64,000 nucleotides of DNA from Thermotogota bacterium (lineage in GTDB: Bacteria > Thermotogota > Thermotogae > Thermotogales > DSM-5069), in assembly GCA_029551145.1 (NCBI GenBank), contig JAKPGA010000032.1:1-64000 (forward strand), written 5' to 3'. How positions within the stretch are numbered: the stretch's first letter is position 1; each line of letters begins with the position of its first letter. The position numbers were made by a program, and so were the translations under genes. Positions 18,706 to 32,355 of the stretch are shown in pieces. Under the pieces are notes generated by a model that ran no database searches, was not told the DNA's origin, and saw only the letters and a list, made by a program, of their open reading frames with translations.

Positions 18706-20520
18706 TTAACTGAGGACACCTTTCAGTTCATTAAGGACAAAGTCCAGTTTTTGTCCTTTCAATGTCTCAGTTGTTGGTATACCTCTTTCATCCCAACCTC
18801 TCAGTTTGTAGTACTCGCTCAGTAATTGGTCGTATTTATCCTTTTCAAGTTTCATTCCATCTACTTCTTGTTCAAACCATCTTTCTGGTGGATAATCCAT
18901 GTACCTATCCCATTTGCCTTTGAACTCCCTCACCCAGTAAGACCTTATCAAAGAATAAACTCTGTCCGCTGCTTCAAAGATCCTTGTCAACGTCCACTCC
19001 TTACCCGTTATCGCACTCAAGATCTTCGCATACCAGTCAAGATCGAGTCCAAGTTCTACCCATGGCAAGCGGCAGGCGGTCAACATTTCAAACATACCAC
19101 CCCTTATGCGCTGTTGTTCAATCACCTTGCTTGCCTTCTCAGACGAATAGGTCATCGTGTATTTGGAGACTGCTCCTTCTTCCAAAGGTGATGTGCCAAT
19201 CTCCCATGCTATAACCCAGGCCTCTTTGTGATGAGCACCTATCGCGCTTGTACCATATGCAAGGGCCATCGCAGGGTAGATATAGCAGTTGTAAGCAGAC
19301 ACCTCAAGACCTTTGACGTGCATCGCTATATTCTCAAGTCCCAGTTGCTCAGCTGCCTTCTTTACACCATCAGCAAGCAGATTCGCAAGCTCACCGTCTC
19401 TGTAAGCAATCTTCTTGGTCAGTTCAACCGACTTTTCGTATTCTCCGAAACCTGGCGCTTCTTTTATCTTCCCTTTTTCATGCGCTTCCATCGCAAAGCT
19501 CAACACAACGCCAAGCGAAATGGTGTCCATGCCCAATTCATCTGCCAGTCTGTTCAAAACAGCAACCCGATTCAATGAAGGCATCCCGGTGTTTGGACCG
19601 AGCATTCCAACATTTTCGTAATCAAGTTCGCTTTCCTTACCTTCCATGTCTAAAACCACATTTCCACAAATCATGTTGCAGTTTGGACAACCTCTCTTGG
19701 TAACCTTCATAGCTTCCATGGAATAACCATCAACACTCCGAGCATACTCGAATTTGACCTGAGAGAAATTCCTTGTAGGCAATGCGCGGTTCTTATTCGC
19801 CCATTCAAGGGTTGCAAGAGTTCCCTGTCTCATCCAAAAATCATAAGCAGGCAACTTGGGGATGATTTTGTAAACTTCTCTTGTGTATTCTTCGAATGCT
19901 CTTTTGTCCTTCACTTGGACATCCTTTGTACCCTTCACGACGATGGCTTTGAGTTTCTTGCTTCCCATGACCGCTCCCATGCCGGGTCTTCCACCAGAAC
20001 GACCTTCCTGGGATATGACCACAGCAAACCTCACCAGATTTTCACCGGCGGGACCTATGCTCAACACTCCAACGTGATCTCCGTGAACTTCTTTCAGTTT
20101 CCTCTCGGTATCAAAGGTGCTCAGACCCCAAATACCTTCGGCGCTCAGTATGCTCACATGATCGTCTTCAACATAGAGATAAACAGGTTTCTCCGATGTT
20201 CCTTCTATCACAATTGCCATGTAGCCAGCCTTTCTCAAGTGAACAGATGCCATCGTGCCGATATTCCCATCACCATATCCACCAGTCAGAGGACTTTTCG
20301 CAGCTATGACCAGTTTCCCTCCACTGGGCGTTCTCAAGCCATTGAAAGGACCAGCAGCCACCACCAGTTTGTTGTCAGCAGAAAGTGGATCAACGTCCTT
20401 CACTTCATCCCAGATGATCTTTGCCGCAAGGCCCCTGGCTCCTATGAAGTCATCCAAGGTTCTTTCGTCCACTTGTTCCTTCGTAATGCTTCTTGTTGAC
20501 AAATTGACTCTCAGAATCAT
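18706..20520 (-). CDS. Aldehyde:ferredoxin oxidoreductase family (tungsten enzyme)
   Basis: A 604-residue AOR-family protein. These enzymes use a tungsten-bispterin cofactor and a [4Fe-4S] cluster to oxidise aldehydes with ferredoxin. Cluster ligands are seen in [11 protein letters not shown] (CxxCxxxC), with the fourth Cys probably in LTACRLPW. Pterin-binding motifs include DTISLG and [15 protein letters not shown]. The ATG at 20520 follows AAAGGGGGACA; frame upstream lacks a site. No ferredoxin or tungstate genes are next to it. The substrate is unknown; family members act on aldehydes from amino-acid or sugar metabolism. Confidence 0.9.
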   Translation of the reverse strand: MILRVNLSTRSITKEQVDERTLDDFIGARGLAAKIIWDEVKDVDPLSADNKLVVAAGPFNGLRTPSGGKLVIAAKSPLTGGYGDGNIGTMASVHLRKAGYMAIVIEGTSEKPVYLYVEDDHVSILSAEGIWGLSTFDTERKLKEVHGDHVGVLSIGPAGENLVRFAVVISQEGRSGGRPGMGAVMGSKKLKAIVVKGTKDVQVKDKRAFEEYTREVYKIIPKLPAYDFWMRQGTLATLEWANKNRALPTRNFSQVKFEYARSVDGYSMEAMKVTKRGCPNCNMICGNVVLDMEGKESELDYENVGMLGPNTGMPSLNRVAVLNRLADELGMDTISLGVVLSFAMEAHEKGKIKEAPGFGEYEKSVELTKKIAYRDGELANLLADGVKKAAEQLGLENIAMHVKGLEVSAYNCYIYPAMALAYGTSAIGAHHKEAWVIAWEIGTSPLEEGAVSKYTMTYSSEKASKVIEQQRIRGGMFEMLTACRLPWVELGLDLDWYAKILSAITGKEWTLTRIFEAADRVYSLIRSYWVREFKGKWDRYMDYPPERWFEQEVDGMKLEKDKYDQLLSEYYKLRGWDERGIPTTETLKGQKLDFVLNELKGVLS

Positions 20521-20596
20521 GGTTTGTCCCCCTTTTATAGGATATTCACAGTTTGAGTATATCAAAATTAACTGATGCAACCAAAAATGTGGTCTC

Positions 20597-20625
20597 TTGA
20601 AAGAGATTGCGCAAAGTCGTATAAT
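20597..20625 (+). promoter_or_regulatory. Sigma-A promoter of glyQS
   Basis: TTGAAA (20597-20602) and TATAAT (20620-20625) are 17 bases apart, and glyQ starts 24 bases later. No T-box or other leader fits in the short distance, so this operon is probably not attenuated. Confidence 0.85.
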
Positions 20626-20648
20626 GAGCATGAAACGGAGGTGCTTTG

Positions 20649-21494
20649 ATGTATCTGCAGGAAGTTATAGAAAGGCTAAACAGTTACTGGGCAAATGCAG
20701 GGTGTATGATAGATCAACCATACGACATGGAAGTCGGTGCTGGTACCTTCCATCCCGCAACTTTCTTTGGTTCCTTGCGGGACACAGAATGGAAGGTAGC
20801 CTTTGTCCAGCCGAGTCGCAGACCGGCCGATGGTAGGTACGGTGAAAATCCCAACCGTCTTCAAAGATACTTTCAGTACCAGGTCATTATCAAGCCTTCC
20901 CCAGAGGACTCTCAGAAACTGTATCTTGATTCTCTGAGAGCCTTGAAAATAGATTTGAGTGAACACGATGTTAGATTCATCGAAGACAACTGGGAATCAC
21001 CCACCCTGGGCGCATGGGGAGTGGGATGGGAAGTCTGGCTTGATGGTATGGAAATAACGCAGTTCACATACTTTCAGCAAATCGGTGGCATTCCCTTAAA
21101 ATCAATTCCACTGGAAATCACCTATGGTGTCGAGAGAATAGCCATGTATCTTCAGGGAAAAAACAATATCTTTGATGTGATGTGGAATGAGAAGATTTCT
21201 TACGGCAAGATTTACTTGGAGAACGAAAAACAGTTTTCAAAATACAACTTCGAACTATCCAACCCACAGAAGCTTTTCACTCTTTACGAAATCTACTCTT
21301 CGGAGTTTGAAAGCCAGATCAACGCAGGGAATTATCTTGTGGCATACGATTATATGATCAAATGTTCTCATACCTTCAATTTGCTCGATGCGAGAAATGC
21401 CATAAGCGTAGCCCAAAGACAGCAGTACATAAGATCGATAAGATCGATGGCAAAACGCTGCGCTGAGGTATTCTTGGGAGGTCAATCAAGATGA
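20649..21494 (+). CDS. glyQ: Glycyl-tRNA synthetase alpha subunit
   Basis: The catalytic alpha subunit (281 residues) of the bacterial alpha2-beta2 GlyRS. Class II motifs are visible: [14 protein letters not shown] near the start, [16 protein letters not shown] and the C-terminal [16 protein letters not shown]. The ATG at 20649 follows CGGAGGTG. It activates glycine. Its stop overlaps the glyS start by four bases. Confidence 0.98.
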   Translation: MYLQEVIERLNSYWANAGCMIDQPYDMEVGAGTFHPATFFGSLRDTEWKVAFVQPSRRPADGRYGENPNRLQRYFQYQVIIKPSPEDSQKLYLDSLRALKIDLSEHDVRFIEDNWESPTLGAWGVGWEVWLDGMEITQFTYFQQIGGIPLKSIPLEITYGVERIAMYLQGKNNIFDVMWNEKISYGKIYLENEKQFSKYNFELSNPQKLFTLYEIYSSEFESQINAGNYLVAYDYMIKCSHTFNLLDARNAISVAQRQQYIRSIRSMAKRCAEVFLGGQSR

Positions 21495-23506
21495 CGAACA
21501 GCGCGTTGTTTGAGATTGGTGTCGAAGAGTTGCCAGCAAGTGAAATCGACCAGATAAAACAGCAGCTGAAAGATCTATCCCGCGATTTTCTAAGTGAGGC
21601 AAAGATTGATTGTGAAAAACTGTTCTGCTTTGTGACAAATCGCAGAATTTGTATACTTCTTCAGAATGTTTCCGACAAACAACAAGATATGATGGTTCTA
21701 AAGAAGGGCCCTTCCCAGCAGGTCGCCTTTTCTGATGGCAAACCCACAAAGGCTCTCTTTGGCTTTCTGTCAGCAAATCAAGCATCTGAGAGCGATCTTT
21801 TCATCCAGGAAGGTTACGTCTATCTGAAAAAGAAGATCGATGGAAGAAGATCGGCAGAGGTACTGCCAGAAATTTTCAGACAGATAGTTCTCTCACTTAA
21901 GTTCAACAAGCCAATGAAATGGGCAGATGGAAAATACGAATTCATACGCCCCGTAAAATGGGTTTTGTGTATCTACAACAACGAAATTCTTCCATTTGAG
22001 CTGTTCGGTGTGAGATCCTCTAACATGACTTGTTCTCATCCGTATCTCGCAAAGAAGGTACAGATAGAAAGGCCAGAAGAATACATAGATATCCTCAGAA
22101 AGCATTTTGTAATCGTTGATGATACAGAAAGAATAGAGAGAATAAGATATCAACTCGATGAACTTGAAAAAGAGTATGGATTCAAATGCGATAGAGAAGA
22201 AGAGATGATCAACAAGATTTCAAAGATTACAGAATGGCCAGTCGCAATAGTTGGAAATTTCAAACAAGAATATCTGAGCCTACCTTCTGAACTGATAACC
22301 GTTACCATAAAGCATCATTTGAGTGCTTTTACAACTTCAAAAGATGGCAAAACAACAACTTTTTTCGTTGCTTTCGTGGATAGACCCGAAGGAGATTTCA
22401 CCAAAGTGGTTCACGGTTACCAAAATGTTGTTAACGCGCGTTTGGAAGATGCCCATTACTATCTTGAGATAGACAAGAGATACAGGCTTGAAGACTTCAA
22501 TGAGAAGCTCAAAGAGATGGTCTTTCAAAAGGAACTCGGTACCTTGTACGATAAAGTCAAGCGAATCGAAGAGATTTCTGTGTACATCGTTGAGAAGACT
22601 GGCTTGAGAAATTTGCTCGAAAAGACTCGGCGAGCGGCGATGCTCTCGAAGGCAGACATCGCCTCTCATGTCGTATATGAATTCCCAGAATTGCAGGGAG
22701 TTATGGGAAGAATCTACGCACTTCTAAGCGGTGAAGATGGTGAAGTTGCTTACGCGATAGAGGAGCAATACTCAGAACGGTTGCAAACGAAGATCGGTGC
22801 CATCATAGGTATTTCCGACAGAGTCGACACCATCGTCGGAAATCTCGCAGTTGGAAATATCCCGAGCGGATCGAGAGACCCATTTGGCTTGAGAACCAAG
22901 ATGGAGACGATCTTGCGAGCTATTATACTTCACAAATGGGACATCGACCTTCATGATTTGCTGAACAAGGCATTGGAACTTCTAAAGATGAATTGTAATA
23001 GTCAAACGATCAGCGATTTTGTAAGCTCAAGGTACTATTCCTTCTTGATCAGCGAGGGTCTCACCTACGATGTAGCAAGGGCTGTCAACCATCTGTGGAG
23101 AAGGCCACTCAGGGGATTTTTGTCTGCAAAGGCGATATCGAAGATGATGGACACAGATGACTTCAACAAACTGTGCATCGGGTTTGAAAGGGTGCACAAT
23201 ATCACGAAAAACCACACAGACACAACCTTTGATGGAGCACTCTTCGAGAAAGAAGCCGAAAGAACTCTACTCAACCAATTCGTACTCACAAAATCTGTGG
23301 TCTTGGAAAGTTTGAGAGATCTTGATTATGAAAGAGCAGTGATTTCATTGATCTCGTTGAAACCTTACATAGACAACTACTTCAATGAAGTCTTCGTCAT
23401 GTCTGATCGAGAGGATATCAGAAGAAACAGACTGGGCTTTCTCAAAAGTATAGATGGTTTGTTCATGGAGATAGGTGATCTCACTCAGCTGATGAAAAGA
23501 GAATGA
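21491..23506 (+). CDS. glyS: Glycyl-tRNA synthetase beta subunit
   Basis: The 671-residue beta subunit, which binds tRNA-Gly. The N-terminus ([15 protein letters not shown]) is the family signature. An HD-like core region and the [22 protein letters not shown] block are present; the C-terminal anticodon-binding region follows. It is translationally coupled to glyQ through an ATGA overlap and ends at a hairpin shared with guaB. Confidence 0.98.
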   Translation: MTNSALFEIGVEELPASEIDQIKQQLKDLSRDFLSEAKIDCEKLFCFVTNRRICILLQNVSDKQQDMMVLKKGPSQQVAFSDGKPTKALFGFLSANQASESDLFIQEGYVYLKKKIDGRRSAEVLPEIFRQIVLSLKFNKPMKWADGKYEFIRPVKWVLCIYNNEILPFELFGVRSSNMTCSHPYLAKKVQIERPEEYIDILRKHFVIVDDTERIERIRYQLDELEKEYGFKCDREEEMINKISKITEWPVAIVGNFKQEYLSLPSELITVTIKHHLSAFTTSKDGKTTTFFVAFVDRPEGDFTKVVHGYQNVVNARLEDAHYYLEIDKRYRLEDFNEKLKEMVFQKELGTLYDKVKRIEEISVYIVEKTGLRNLLEKTRRAAMLSKADIASHVVYEFPELQGVMGRIYALLSGEDGEVAYAIEEQYSERLQTKIGAIIGISDRVDTIVGNLAVGNIPSGSRDPFGLRTKMETILRAIILHKWDIDLHDLLNKALELLKMNCNSQTISDFVSSRYYSFLISEGLTYDVARAVNHLWRRPLRGFLSAKAISKMMDTDDFNKLCIGFERVHNITKNHTDTTFDGALFEKEAERTLLNQFVLTKSVVLESLRDLDYERAVISLISLKPYIDNYFNEVFVMSDREDIRRNRLGFLKSIDGLFMEIGDLTQLMKRE

Positions 23507-23521
23507 GGGCGTAGCCCTCAT

Positions 23522-23523
<2 letters not shown>
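23501..23523. terminator. Hairpin between convergent glyS and guaB
   Basis: A perfect ten-pair stem (GAATGAGGGC/GCCCTCATTC) with a three-base loop overlaps both stop codons. A T-rich stretch (TCTCTTTTC) follows only on the minus strand, so it should end guaB transcription better than glyS. Confidence 0.65.
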
Positions 23524-25329
<1,806 letters not shown>

Positions 25330-25344
25330 AAAGGGAGGAGAAAA

Positions 25345-25956
25345 ATGTTCATATCTTTTGAGGGAATTGATGGCAGCGGGAAAGGTACACAGGCAGAACT
25401 CTTTTTGAAGTATCTTGAGCAAAGAAAGCTTCCGTACATCTACGTGAGAGAGCCAGGAGGCACCGCGGTTGGCGAAATGATAAGAGAGCTTCTTTTGCAA
25501 AGCCATTGTACGTCAATTTCTCCAAAGGCAGAGCTTTTGCTGTTTTTGGCAAGTAGAGCCCAACTGGTCTCACAGGTGATATCTCCTGCCCTGTCAGAAC
25601 ACAAGATCGTTGTGGCGGATCGATTTATAGACTCAAGCGTTGCCTATCAAGGAGCTGGAAGAAAGATTGGACTGCAGGAAGTTGAAAGATTGAATGACTT
25701 TGCGACCGATGGTTTGAAGCCAGATCTCACATTTTACATCGATATAACAGTCGAGACTTCGATGAAAAGAAAAAAAGCCTCTGATAGAATTGAATCCGAA
25801 GGGTATGAATTTCTGAGAACTGTGAGAGACGCCTATCTTGATCTGGCAAGAAGATATCACAACAGGATAGTGATAGTAGATGGAGAAAAAACCGTCGAGG
25901 AAATACACAAGCAAATCGTTGAGATTTTCGAAAGACGAGGTGAACGGAGCAGATGA
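25345..25956 (+). CDS. tmk: Thymidylate kinase
   Basis: A 203-residue dTMP kinase. The P-loop is FEGIDGSGKGTQ, the REPGGT motif and the DRFIDSSVAYQGAGR motif (DR(Y/F) binding of dTMP) follow. It phosphorylates dTMP to dTDP for DNA synthesis. An AAAAGGGAGGAG site lies before the ATG; the stop overlaps the next gene by four bases. Confidence 0.97.
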   Translation: MFISFEGIDGSGKGTQAELFLKYLEQRKLPYIYVREPGGTAVGEMIRELLLQSHCTSISPKAELLLFLASRAQLVSQVISPALSEHKIVVADRFIDSSVAYQGAGRKIGLQEVERLNDFATDGLKPDLTFYIDITVETSMKRKKASDRIESEGYEFLRTVRDAYLDLARRYHNRIVIVDGEKTVEEIHKQIVEIFERRGERSR

Positions 25957-27065
25957 TACAGCTTTCGAGATTTATCTTGACTGACCTGAGGCGTATTTTC
26001 AAAAATCGTCTATCTGTCTTTACGATCATCATCGTGCCATTGCTCGTGATACTTTTGACGACTATCTTGTTCAACAGCTACAGTCTTTTTCGCGCCCGAA
26101 TTGGCATAGTCAACAACGACACCGATCCTCTTTCGCGCTTCACCGTTGGCATAGTGATGTCTCTTTTCAGAGGAGGTACCATATCATACGCTGATCCTGA
26201 TTATGAAAAAGGCTTGATGAAAGGTGAATACAACGCCATAGTGGTCATACCCAAAGACTTCTCAAAAGACCTGTACGCTGCAAGACAGACGGTCCTAAGC
26301 TTCATACCGAGCCCGGTAGATCTTCAGATATCCTCGGTCATGTACCAACTCTTCAGATCGATGTTTGAAGATCTTCAAGGCAGTCCATTCTTTGATCCTC
26401 AGGTACTCAGGTATTTGTTTGCCTCCGCTGGTTATCCTGCGCCGAAGCTCGTGATGAGCCAGAAAGAGGAGGTTCTGGGCTTCAAATCCCTTCTGGCTCC
26501 CATCGCCATTTTTCTGTCGGCTGCCTTTGTGGTCCTCGCTTTGTCCTGCAATTCTGTCGTTTCTGAAAAAGAGAATGGCCTGATCGATATCTACCTTTCA
26601 AGCAACTTGAATCGTGTATCTTATACCGTTTCAAAGGTCTTATCTTACACAATCTTGGGTATCTTTGAATCCATGATCGCTTGTGCCTTGTTCATCTTGT
26701 TGAGGGTTCAACTTCCTGTGAAACTGCTCATTCTGTTGATTCTTCTCAATTCATTTTTTCACGCATGTATCGGAATCTTGCTCTCCTATCTGGCTGGAAC
26801 CACTCAGACGGCAAATCTTTTTAGTCTGAGCGTTGTCGTCATATCTTTCTTTTTGAGTGGTATGATCGTACCGATATCTTCAATGCCACGAGCAGTTCAG
26901 ATTCTGACAAAGTACTTCCCCTTGTTCTTGGCAAACTACACCTTAAGAAAGGCTCAGATATACAATCTGTTTGGCACAAATGAATTGGTCATCATCGCAG
27001 GCGTGTCAGTGATAGTCTTTTGCCTAACGATAGTTGCTGGAACTCTCTATTTCAAAAGAAGGTGA
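25953..27065 (+). CDS. ABC-2 type transporter permease
   Basis: A 370-residue membrane protein with one N-terminal membrane segment (VFTIIIVPLLVILLTTILF), an extracytoplasmic domain of about 150 residues, and five or six C-terminal segments. This is the NatB/YhfI-type ABC-2 layout used to export small molecules or ions. No ATP-binding subunit is encoded nearby, so it must pair with an ATPase from elsewhere or work differently. It is embedded in the tmk operon with an ATGA overlap. The substrate is unknown. Confidence 0.85.
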   Translation: MIQLSRFILTDLRRIFKNRLSVFTIIIVPLLVILLTTILFNSYSLFRARIGIVNNDTDPLSRFTVGIVMSLFRGGTISYADPDYEKGLMKGEYNAIVVIPKDFSKDLYAARQTVLSFIPSPVDLQISSVMYQLFRSMFEDLQGSPFFDPQVLRYLFASAGYPAPKLVMSQKEEVLGFKSLLAPIAIFLSAAFVVLALSCNSVVSEKENGLIDIYLSSNLNRVSYTVSKVLSYTILGIFESMIACALFILLRVQLPVKLLILLILLNSFFHACIGILLSYLAGTTQTANLFSLSVVVISFFLSGMIVPISSMPRAVQILTKYFPLFLANYTLRKAQIYNLFGTNELVIIAGVSVIVFCLTIVAGTLYFKRR

Positions 27066-27071
27066 TAGATC

Positions 27072-27629
27072 CTGTTTAAGATTCTGGTTGTTTCAGATAC
27101 ACATGGTTCGATAACAAGCTGGAAGATGATCGAACAGTCATTCCCATCGGTTGACCAAATCTTACACCTTGGAGATATTCTCTACCACGGTCCCAGAAAC
27201 CCGTTGCCAGCTGGTTACAATCCGGCCGCACTGGCCGATATTTTGAAAAAAAGGGCGAATATATCATATGTACGGGGAAACTGCGACGCAGATGTCGATC
27301 TGTTGGTTCTTGAGAATAACGATATGCCAAAGATTATGTCACTAACGATCGGGAGATTCAAAGTATTGCTAATGCATGGTGAAGACATCCACAACGATGA
27401 CGAGATCTTGGAATTACTGGAAAAACACGATGCGAATGTCCTCGCTTACGGTCATTCTCACATTCCAAGGCTTGAATTGGTGAAATCGAAGGTAATTCTC
27501 AACCCTGGTAGCACATCCCTTCCAAAAATGAACCACCCTCCGACCTGCGCACTGATCGAAATCTCAGAGAGCTTGAAGATATCCATTTACACGGTTGACG
27601 GGGAATTATACAAGGAGATGATTCTGTGA
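27072..27629 (+). CDS. YfcE/MJ0936-type metallophosphodiesterase, probable CTG start
   Basis: A 185-residue calcineurin-fold phosphodiesterase. Metal ligands are seen in order: VVSDTHG (DxH), HLGD, RGNCD, LMHGE and YGHSHIP. The first ATG in frame is at 27126, after the essential SDTHG motif, so translation must begin upstream. A stop at 27066 leaves only CTG at 27072 (or ATC/ATT codons). CTG lies seven bases after GAAGGTG and gives LFKILVVSDTHG, which aligns with the normal MKILVVSDTHG start. A CTG start is rare and is inferred. The substrate, perhaps a cyclic nucleotide or other phosphodiester, is unknown. Confidence 0.85.
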   Translation: MFKILVVSDTHGSITSWKMIEQSFPSVDQILHLGDILYHGPRNPLPAGYNPAALADILKKRANISYVRGNCDADVDLLVLENNDMPKIMSLTIGRFKVLLMHGEDIHNDDEILELLEKHDANVLAYGHSHIPRLELVKSKVILNPGSTSLPKMNHPPTCALIEISESLKISIYTVDGELYKEMIL

Positions 27630-28597
27630 TAGATTTCTTTGCGTTGATCGATAAACTGAACCCGAGAATCGAAACCATTAAGAACGAAGGTACCATGTTG
27701 CCATCAGATATAGATTACGCTGATTCAGATTCGGTTCTCGAAGAAGACACTGTGGAGAATAGATCACCTTGCCAAACAATTGTTTTTGTTGATAGCAGAA
27801 GAAGAACCTTTGAGTCGATAAATGTGCTCGGTTATGTCATGCTTTTGAGCCAAATCGTTACAGGTGCAGTTATTTACACAGATGGAAAATGCAATGTGCT
27901 TTTTTCACCCGATCAAGGTCCGGAGTCAAAGCTGGTGCTGGCAATGCCAAAGAAACTGGCAGAGCTGATCGATTTACAGGAAAAAAGCGTAGAGATTGGC
28001 ACATTGCACTGCGATGTCGCAGTTGGCAATGATGCAAAAACTGCGCTGGATTCTTACATGCAGCAGCTTGAACACAACGAAGTATGCAAGTACATCGACG
28101 ATTTTTTGACAATCAAAGATGGGAGTATCGACTTTGCAACACCATCTTTTCGCGTAGGGCGTGGTCCTGTGGGACTGGTCAAGAATGTGCAGAAGGCATT
28201 TGTGAGTCTGGAAGTCTTCAAGGGTTATGGATCCATGAAAAAGGCGCAGAGATCCAAATGCATCGTAACACAGCTCGTTGGAGACGATAGTCTTTTGAGA
28301 ATAATGTCATACCTGAAACTGGTTAACAACCCTGGTCTTAAGGGACTTGTGCGTATAGAAACGATAGTCGAAGAGGATAGATTTCAAAAGACAAAGTACG
28401 ACATCTTTGAGACCTTCAATCAGCTCGCGACAACCTTATCTTCACTGGTTGATGACCACTTTTTCATCCCAAGAACACCAGAAGATACACTACCCGTAAT
28501 CTTCTTGGAACGTTGTCTTGACCGGTACTTCTACAACCAGTCTTATATACATTGTGCCCTTGTCGAGGGCCTTCGAGGAAGGGAAGCGATACTATGA
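27626..28597 (+). CDS. NurA-like nuclease
   Basis: A 323-residue protein that fits the NurA nuclease family. The pattern is an early acidic motif (VFVDSRRRTFES), a middle IKDGS ... GLVKN stretch, a VRIET motif and a C-terminal FIPRTPEDTLPVIFLERCLD stretch. NurA resects DNA ends, usually with the HerA ATPase, which is not in this window. The GTG start overlaps the stop of the phosphodiesterase gene by four bases. The match is by motif order only, so an alternative is a Thermotogales-specific protein with a NurA-like fold. Confidence 0.6.
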   Translation: MIDFFALIDKLNPRIETIKNEGTMLPSDIDYADSDSVLEEDTVENRSPCQTIVFVDSRRRTFESINVLGYVMLLSQIVTGAVIYTDGKCNVLFSPDQGPESKLVLAMPKKLAELIDLQEKSVEIGTLHCDVAVGNDAKTALDSYMQQLEHNEVCKYIDDFLTIKDGSIDFATPSFRVGRGPVGLVKNVQKAFVSLEVFKGYGSMKKAQRSKCIVTQLVGDDSLLRIMSYLKLVNNPGLKGLVRIETIVEEDRFQKTKYDIFETFNQLATTLSSLVDDHFFIPRTPEDTLPVIFLERCLDRYFYNQSYIHCALVEGLRGREAIL

Positions 28598-29730
28598 AAG
28601 GATTTTCCACAAGATCCATTCATGTTGGCGAAATTCATCAACTTGATTCAGTCACCACGCCGATCTTTCAAACTGCGAATTTTCTGATGAATCCATCCAA
28701 ATACAAAGTGGATGAGCGTGATAACTACATATACTCAAGGATCTCAAATCCAACCGTGAGAGCTGTGGAGCAAAAGTTAGCCAATCTTTGTGGTGCACAA
28801 GATGGTGTTTTGTTTTCATCTGGTATGGGAGCCATCACCTGCTCGCTCCTGTCGGTGCTTTCAGAGAACGACAAAGCCGTTTTTCTGACGGAGCTCTATG
28901 GTGGTACTCACAGCTTGATACAGAAGGTATTACCGAAATTGGGTATCCAGTGTGAATTCTTCTCAATCGATGATATATCTGTCATCCCAGTCAATGGCGC
29001 AAAGGTTGTCTATGTTGAATCACTGACCAACCCGTTGTTAAAACTCACAGATATAGAGCTTCTGTCGAAAATCGCACATCAGAACGGTGCTCTACTTTTT
29101 GTGGATAACACCTTCATGTCACCGTACAATTTCAGATCCCTTGAGTTTGGTGCAGACTTGGAAATACACAGTGTTACAAAGTACATCAACGGGCATTCAG
29201 ATGTAATCTTAGGATTTGCAGCCAGTAAAGACAAAGATTTGATCAGCAAAATCTGGCAGAAGATGTATACCCTTGGGTTCAACCCAGACCCATTCCAGGC
29301 GTATTTGGTCGGAAGGTCCGTCAAAACACTCGTGTTGAGGATGGAAAAACACAACCAAAACGCAAAGCAGATTGCACAGTTTCTATCAAACCATGAAAAA
29401 GTGGCGCAGATCAGATACCCAACCCTATACACAGAAATCCCTGAATGCTACGAGAATTGCCCAGGTTTTGGGGCGGTTGTCTACTGTGATCTTGTCACAC
29501 AAGAGAATGCTCTGAAGTTTGTTGAAGGTCTAAAGATATTCAAGCAAGCGACGTCACTTGCAGGTGTGGAGTCTCTGGTGACTATCCCATCTTTGACTTC
29601 TCATGCTTCACTCACCGACGAAGAGCTCAAAAAGGCAAATATCTCCAAAGGAGGAGTTAGAATCTCTGTGGGAATAGAGGACTTGCAGGATTTAATAGAT
29701 GATATAGAACAGGCATTATCGGAAATTTAA
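28594..29730 (+). CDS. Cys/Met metabolism PLP-dependent enzyme
   Basis: A 378-residue fold-type I PLP enzyme of the cystathionine gamma-synthase/gamma-lyase family. The PLP Lys lies in HSVTKYINGHSD; YSRISNPT and SSGMGAI are phosphate-binding and stacking motifs. At the site where methionine gamma-lyases carry Cys (YGCT) this protein has YGGT, which argues for a synthase or cystathionine lyase rather than methionine gamma-lyase. The ATG at 28594 overlaps the previous stop. The exact reaction cannot be fixed from sequence. It ends the operon at a strong terminator. Confidence 0.88.
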   Translation: MKGFSTRSIHVGEIHQLDSVTTPIFQTANFLMNPSKYKVDERDNYIYSRISNPTVRAVEQKLANLCGAQDGVLFSSGMGAITCSLLSVLSENDKAVFLTELYGGTHSLIQKVLPKLGIQCEFFSIDDISVIPVNGAKVVYVESLTNPLLKLTDIELLSKIAHQNGALLFVDNTFMSPYNFRSLEFGADLEIHSVTKYINGHSDVILGFAASKDKDLISKIWQKMYTLGFNPDPFQAYLVGRSVKTLVLRMEKHNQNAKQIAQFLSNHEKVAQIRYPTLYTEIPECYENCPGFGAVVYCDLVTQENALKFVEGLKIFKQATSLAGVESLVTIPSLTSHASLTDEELKKANISKGGVRISVGIEDLQDLIDDIEQALSEI

Positions 29731-29755
29731 GGCGCCGTCAGGCGCCTTTTTTATT
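29731..29755 (+). terminator. Rho-independent terminator of the acyP operon
   Basis: A GGCGCC/GGCGCC stem with a GTCA loop is followed by TTTTTTATT. It lies directly after the PLP-enzyme gene and reaches the stop codon of the convergent tsf gene. Confidence 0.9.
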
Positions 29756-30347
29756 CTACTCCAATCTGCATTCTGACAAATCTGGTAACTCTTATGTTTT
29801 CTCTTATTTTACCTATCAACTCGTCGACGACCTGTTTAACGGTCTTTGTGTCATCAAATATATATTTTTGATCATACAAACACACTTCTTCGTAGAATTT
29901 TTCGAGTTTTCCCTGAACTATCTTCTCAAGAACGGCTTGTGGCTTGTTTGAATCTTTGAGTTGTGCGAGGTAAATCTCTTTTTCTTTCTCGATGACTTCG
30001 GCAGGGACATCTTCTCTGCTCACATAGGTTGGGTTCATCGCCGCAACATGCTTGGCAAGATTGTAAGCGAGTTCTTTGAACTCAGGCATTCTCGCAACGA
30101 AATCTGTTTCACAGCCAAGCTCAAGAAGAACACCTATTTTATCGTTGAAGTGAATATAAGAGGTTACTACTCCTTCCTTAGTCACTCTCCCAGCTTTCTT
30201 CTGAGCGACAGCTGCTCCACGCTTTCTGAGTATTTCAACAGCCTTTTCAAAGTCTCCCTCAGCTTCACTCAGAGCCGTTTTGCACTCCATAATTCCCGCA
30301 CCCGTCATGTCTCTGAGCTTTTTAACCATCTCTGCACTTATCTGCAT
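29751..30347 (-). CDS. tsf: Elongation factor Ts
   Basis: A short EF-Ts of 198 residues. The N-terminal UBA-like domain ([22 protein letters not shown]) and the core motif [11 protein letters not shown], which pries open EF-Tu, are present; one of the two core repeats of long EF-Ts is missing, as in other Thermotogales. No rpsB lies next to it. It is the last gene of the long minus-strand run, behind coaD. Confidence 0.97.
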   Translation of the reverse strand: MQISAEMVKKLRDMTGAGIMECKTALSEAEGDFEKAVEILRKRGAAVAQKKAGRVTKEGVVTSYIHFNDKIGVLLELGCETDFVARMPEFKELAYNLAKHVAAMNPTYVSREDVPAEVIEKEKEIYLAQLKDSNKPQAVLEKIVQGKLEKFYEEVCLYDQKYIFDDTKTVKQVVDELIGKIRENIRVTRFVRMQIGVE

Positions 30348-30389
30348 ACATAAACCTCCCTTTGGTTTTAACAGATTAGCCGAGCCATA

Positions 30390-31499
<1,110 letters not shown>

Positions 31500-31503
<4 letters not shown>

Positions 31504-32351
31504 TTTAGACCGCCTCTTCTAAGAAGGAAGAGACCAAAACCTATGAAAATCATAATTGCACTGAACAACTGTGCGGTTCGCAGATCTCCCCAATAAAGGC
31601 TGTCAAGTCTCAGTCTTTCGATACAGATCCTGCCTAATGAATAAAAGCAAAGATAAAGCGAGAAAACCTCGCCAAAATTCTTTCGATACTTGTTCATGTA
31701 ACGAGTTAGAAGCAGGAAAACCAGCAAGTCCCAGATAGATTCGTACAAAAACGTCGGGTGAAAGTACTCAAAACTCGCATAACCGAATGGGCGAAATCTG
31801 GTCGGAACATACATCTTCCAAGGTAGGTCAGTTGGTGTCCCAAATGCTTCGTAATTGAAGAAATTTCCCCACCTACCTATCGCCTGTCCCAAGGGAAGAT
31901 ATGCGGCACCAAGATCGAGAATCTGAAAGGTAGCGAAGGTGACATTTTTCTTAAATCTGGTATACAAGATAAAAGTAATTATGGCGAACACGACAGCACC
32001 CTGTATTGCCAACCCACCATGCCATACCATGAAGATTTCAAGTGGGTTTTTTTGATAAAATCGCCAGTTGAAGATGACATAAAAGAGTCTCGCCCCCACT
32101 ATTCCAAAGATCACAGAATAGAAGATGAGTTCATCGAGTTGTTCAAGAATGATCTTCTCTTTTTTTGCCCTGGTTCTTGCAAGATAATAGGAAAGGATTA
32201 TTCCCGACAGGATCAAAACAGAATAGTACCGAAGTTCAAATCTGCCAAATTTCAGTATAGTGCTCCTCACAATTAAGTCTCCACGGAACACCTGCGCGAG
32301 AAATAACCAGCACAACAGGAAAGCACCGATGAGCAGTAACCATTTCAGCAT
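31500..32351 (-). CDS. lgt: Prolipoprotein diacylglyceryl transferase
   Basis: A 283-residue membrane enzyme that transfers diacylglycerol to the lipobox Cys of lipoproteins. The signature GRWGNFFNYEAFGTP contains the essential Arg, and VWHGGLAIQGA holds the conserved His. About seven membrane segments are visible. The ATG at 32351 starts five bases after the previous stop. Confidence 0.95.
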
Positions 32352-32355
32352 AGAT

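Noticed and set aside
19915-20499. A 194-codon frame opposite the AOR gene
   Set aside because: It is antisense to conserved AOR codons and has no ribosome site or family features.
20521-20596. Promoter for the AOR gene
   Set aside because: TATACT-like and TTGATA-like sequences occur, but no pair has a good -35 with 16-18 base spacing, so I did not list one.
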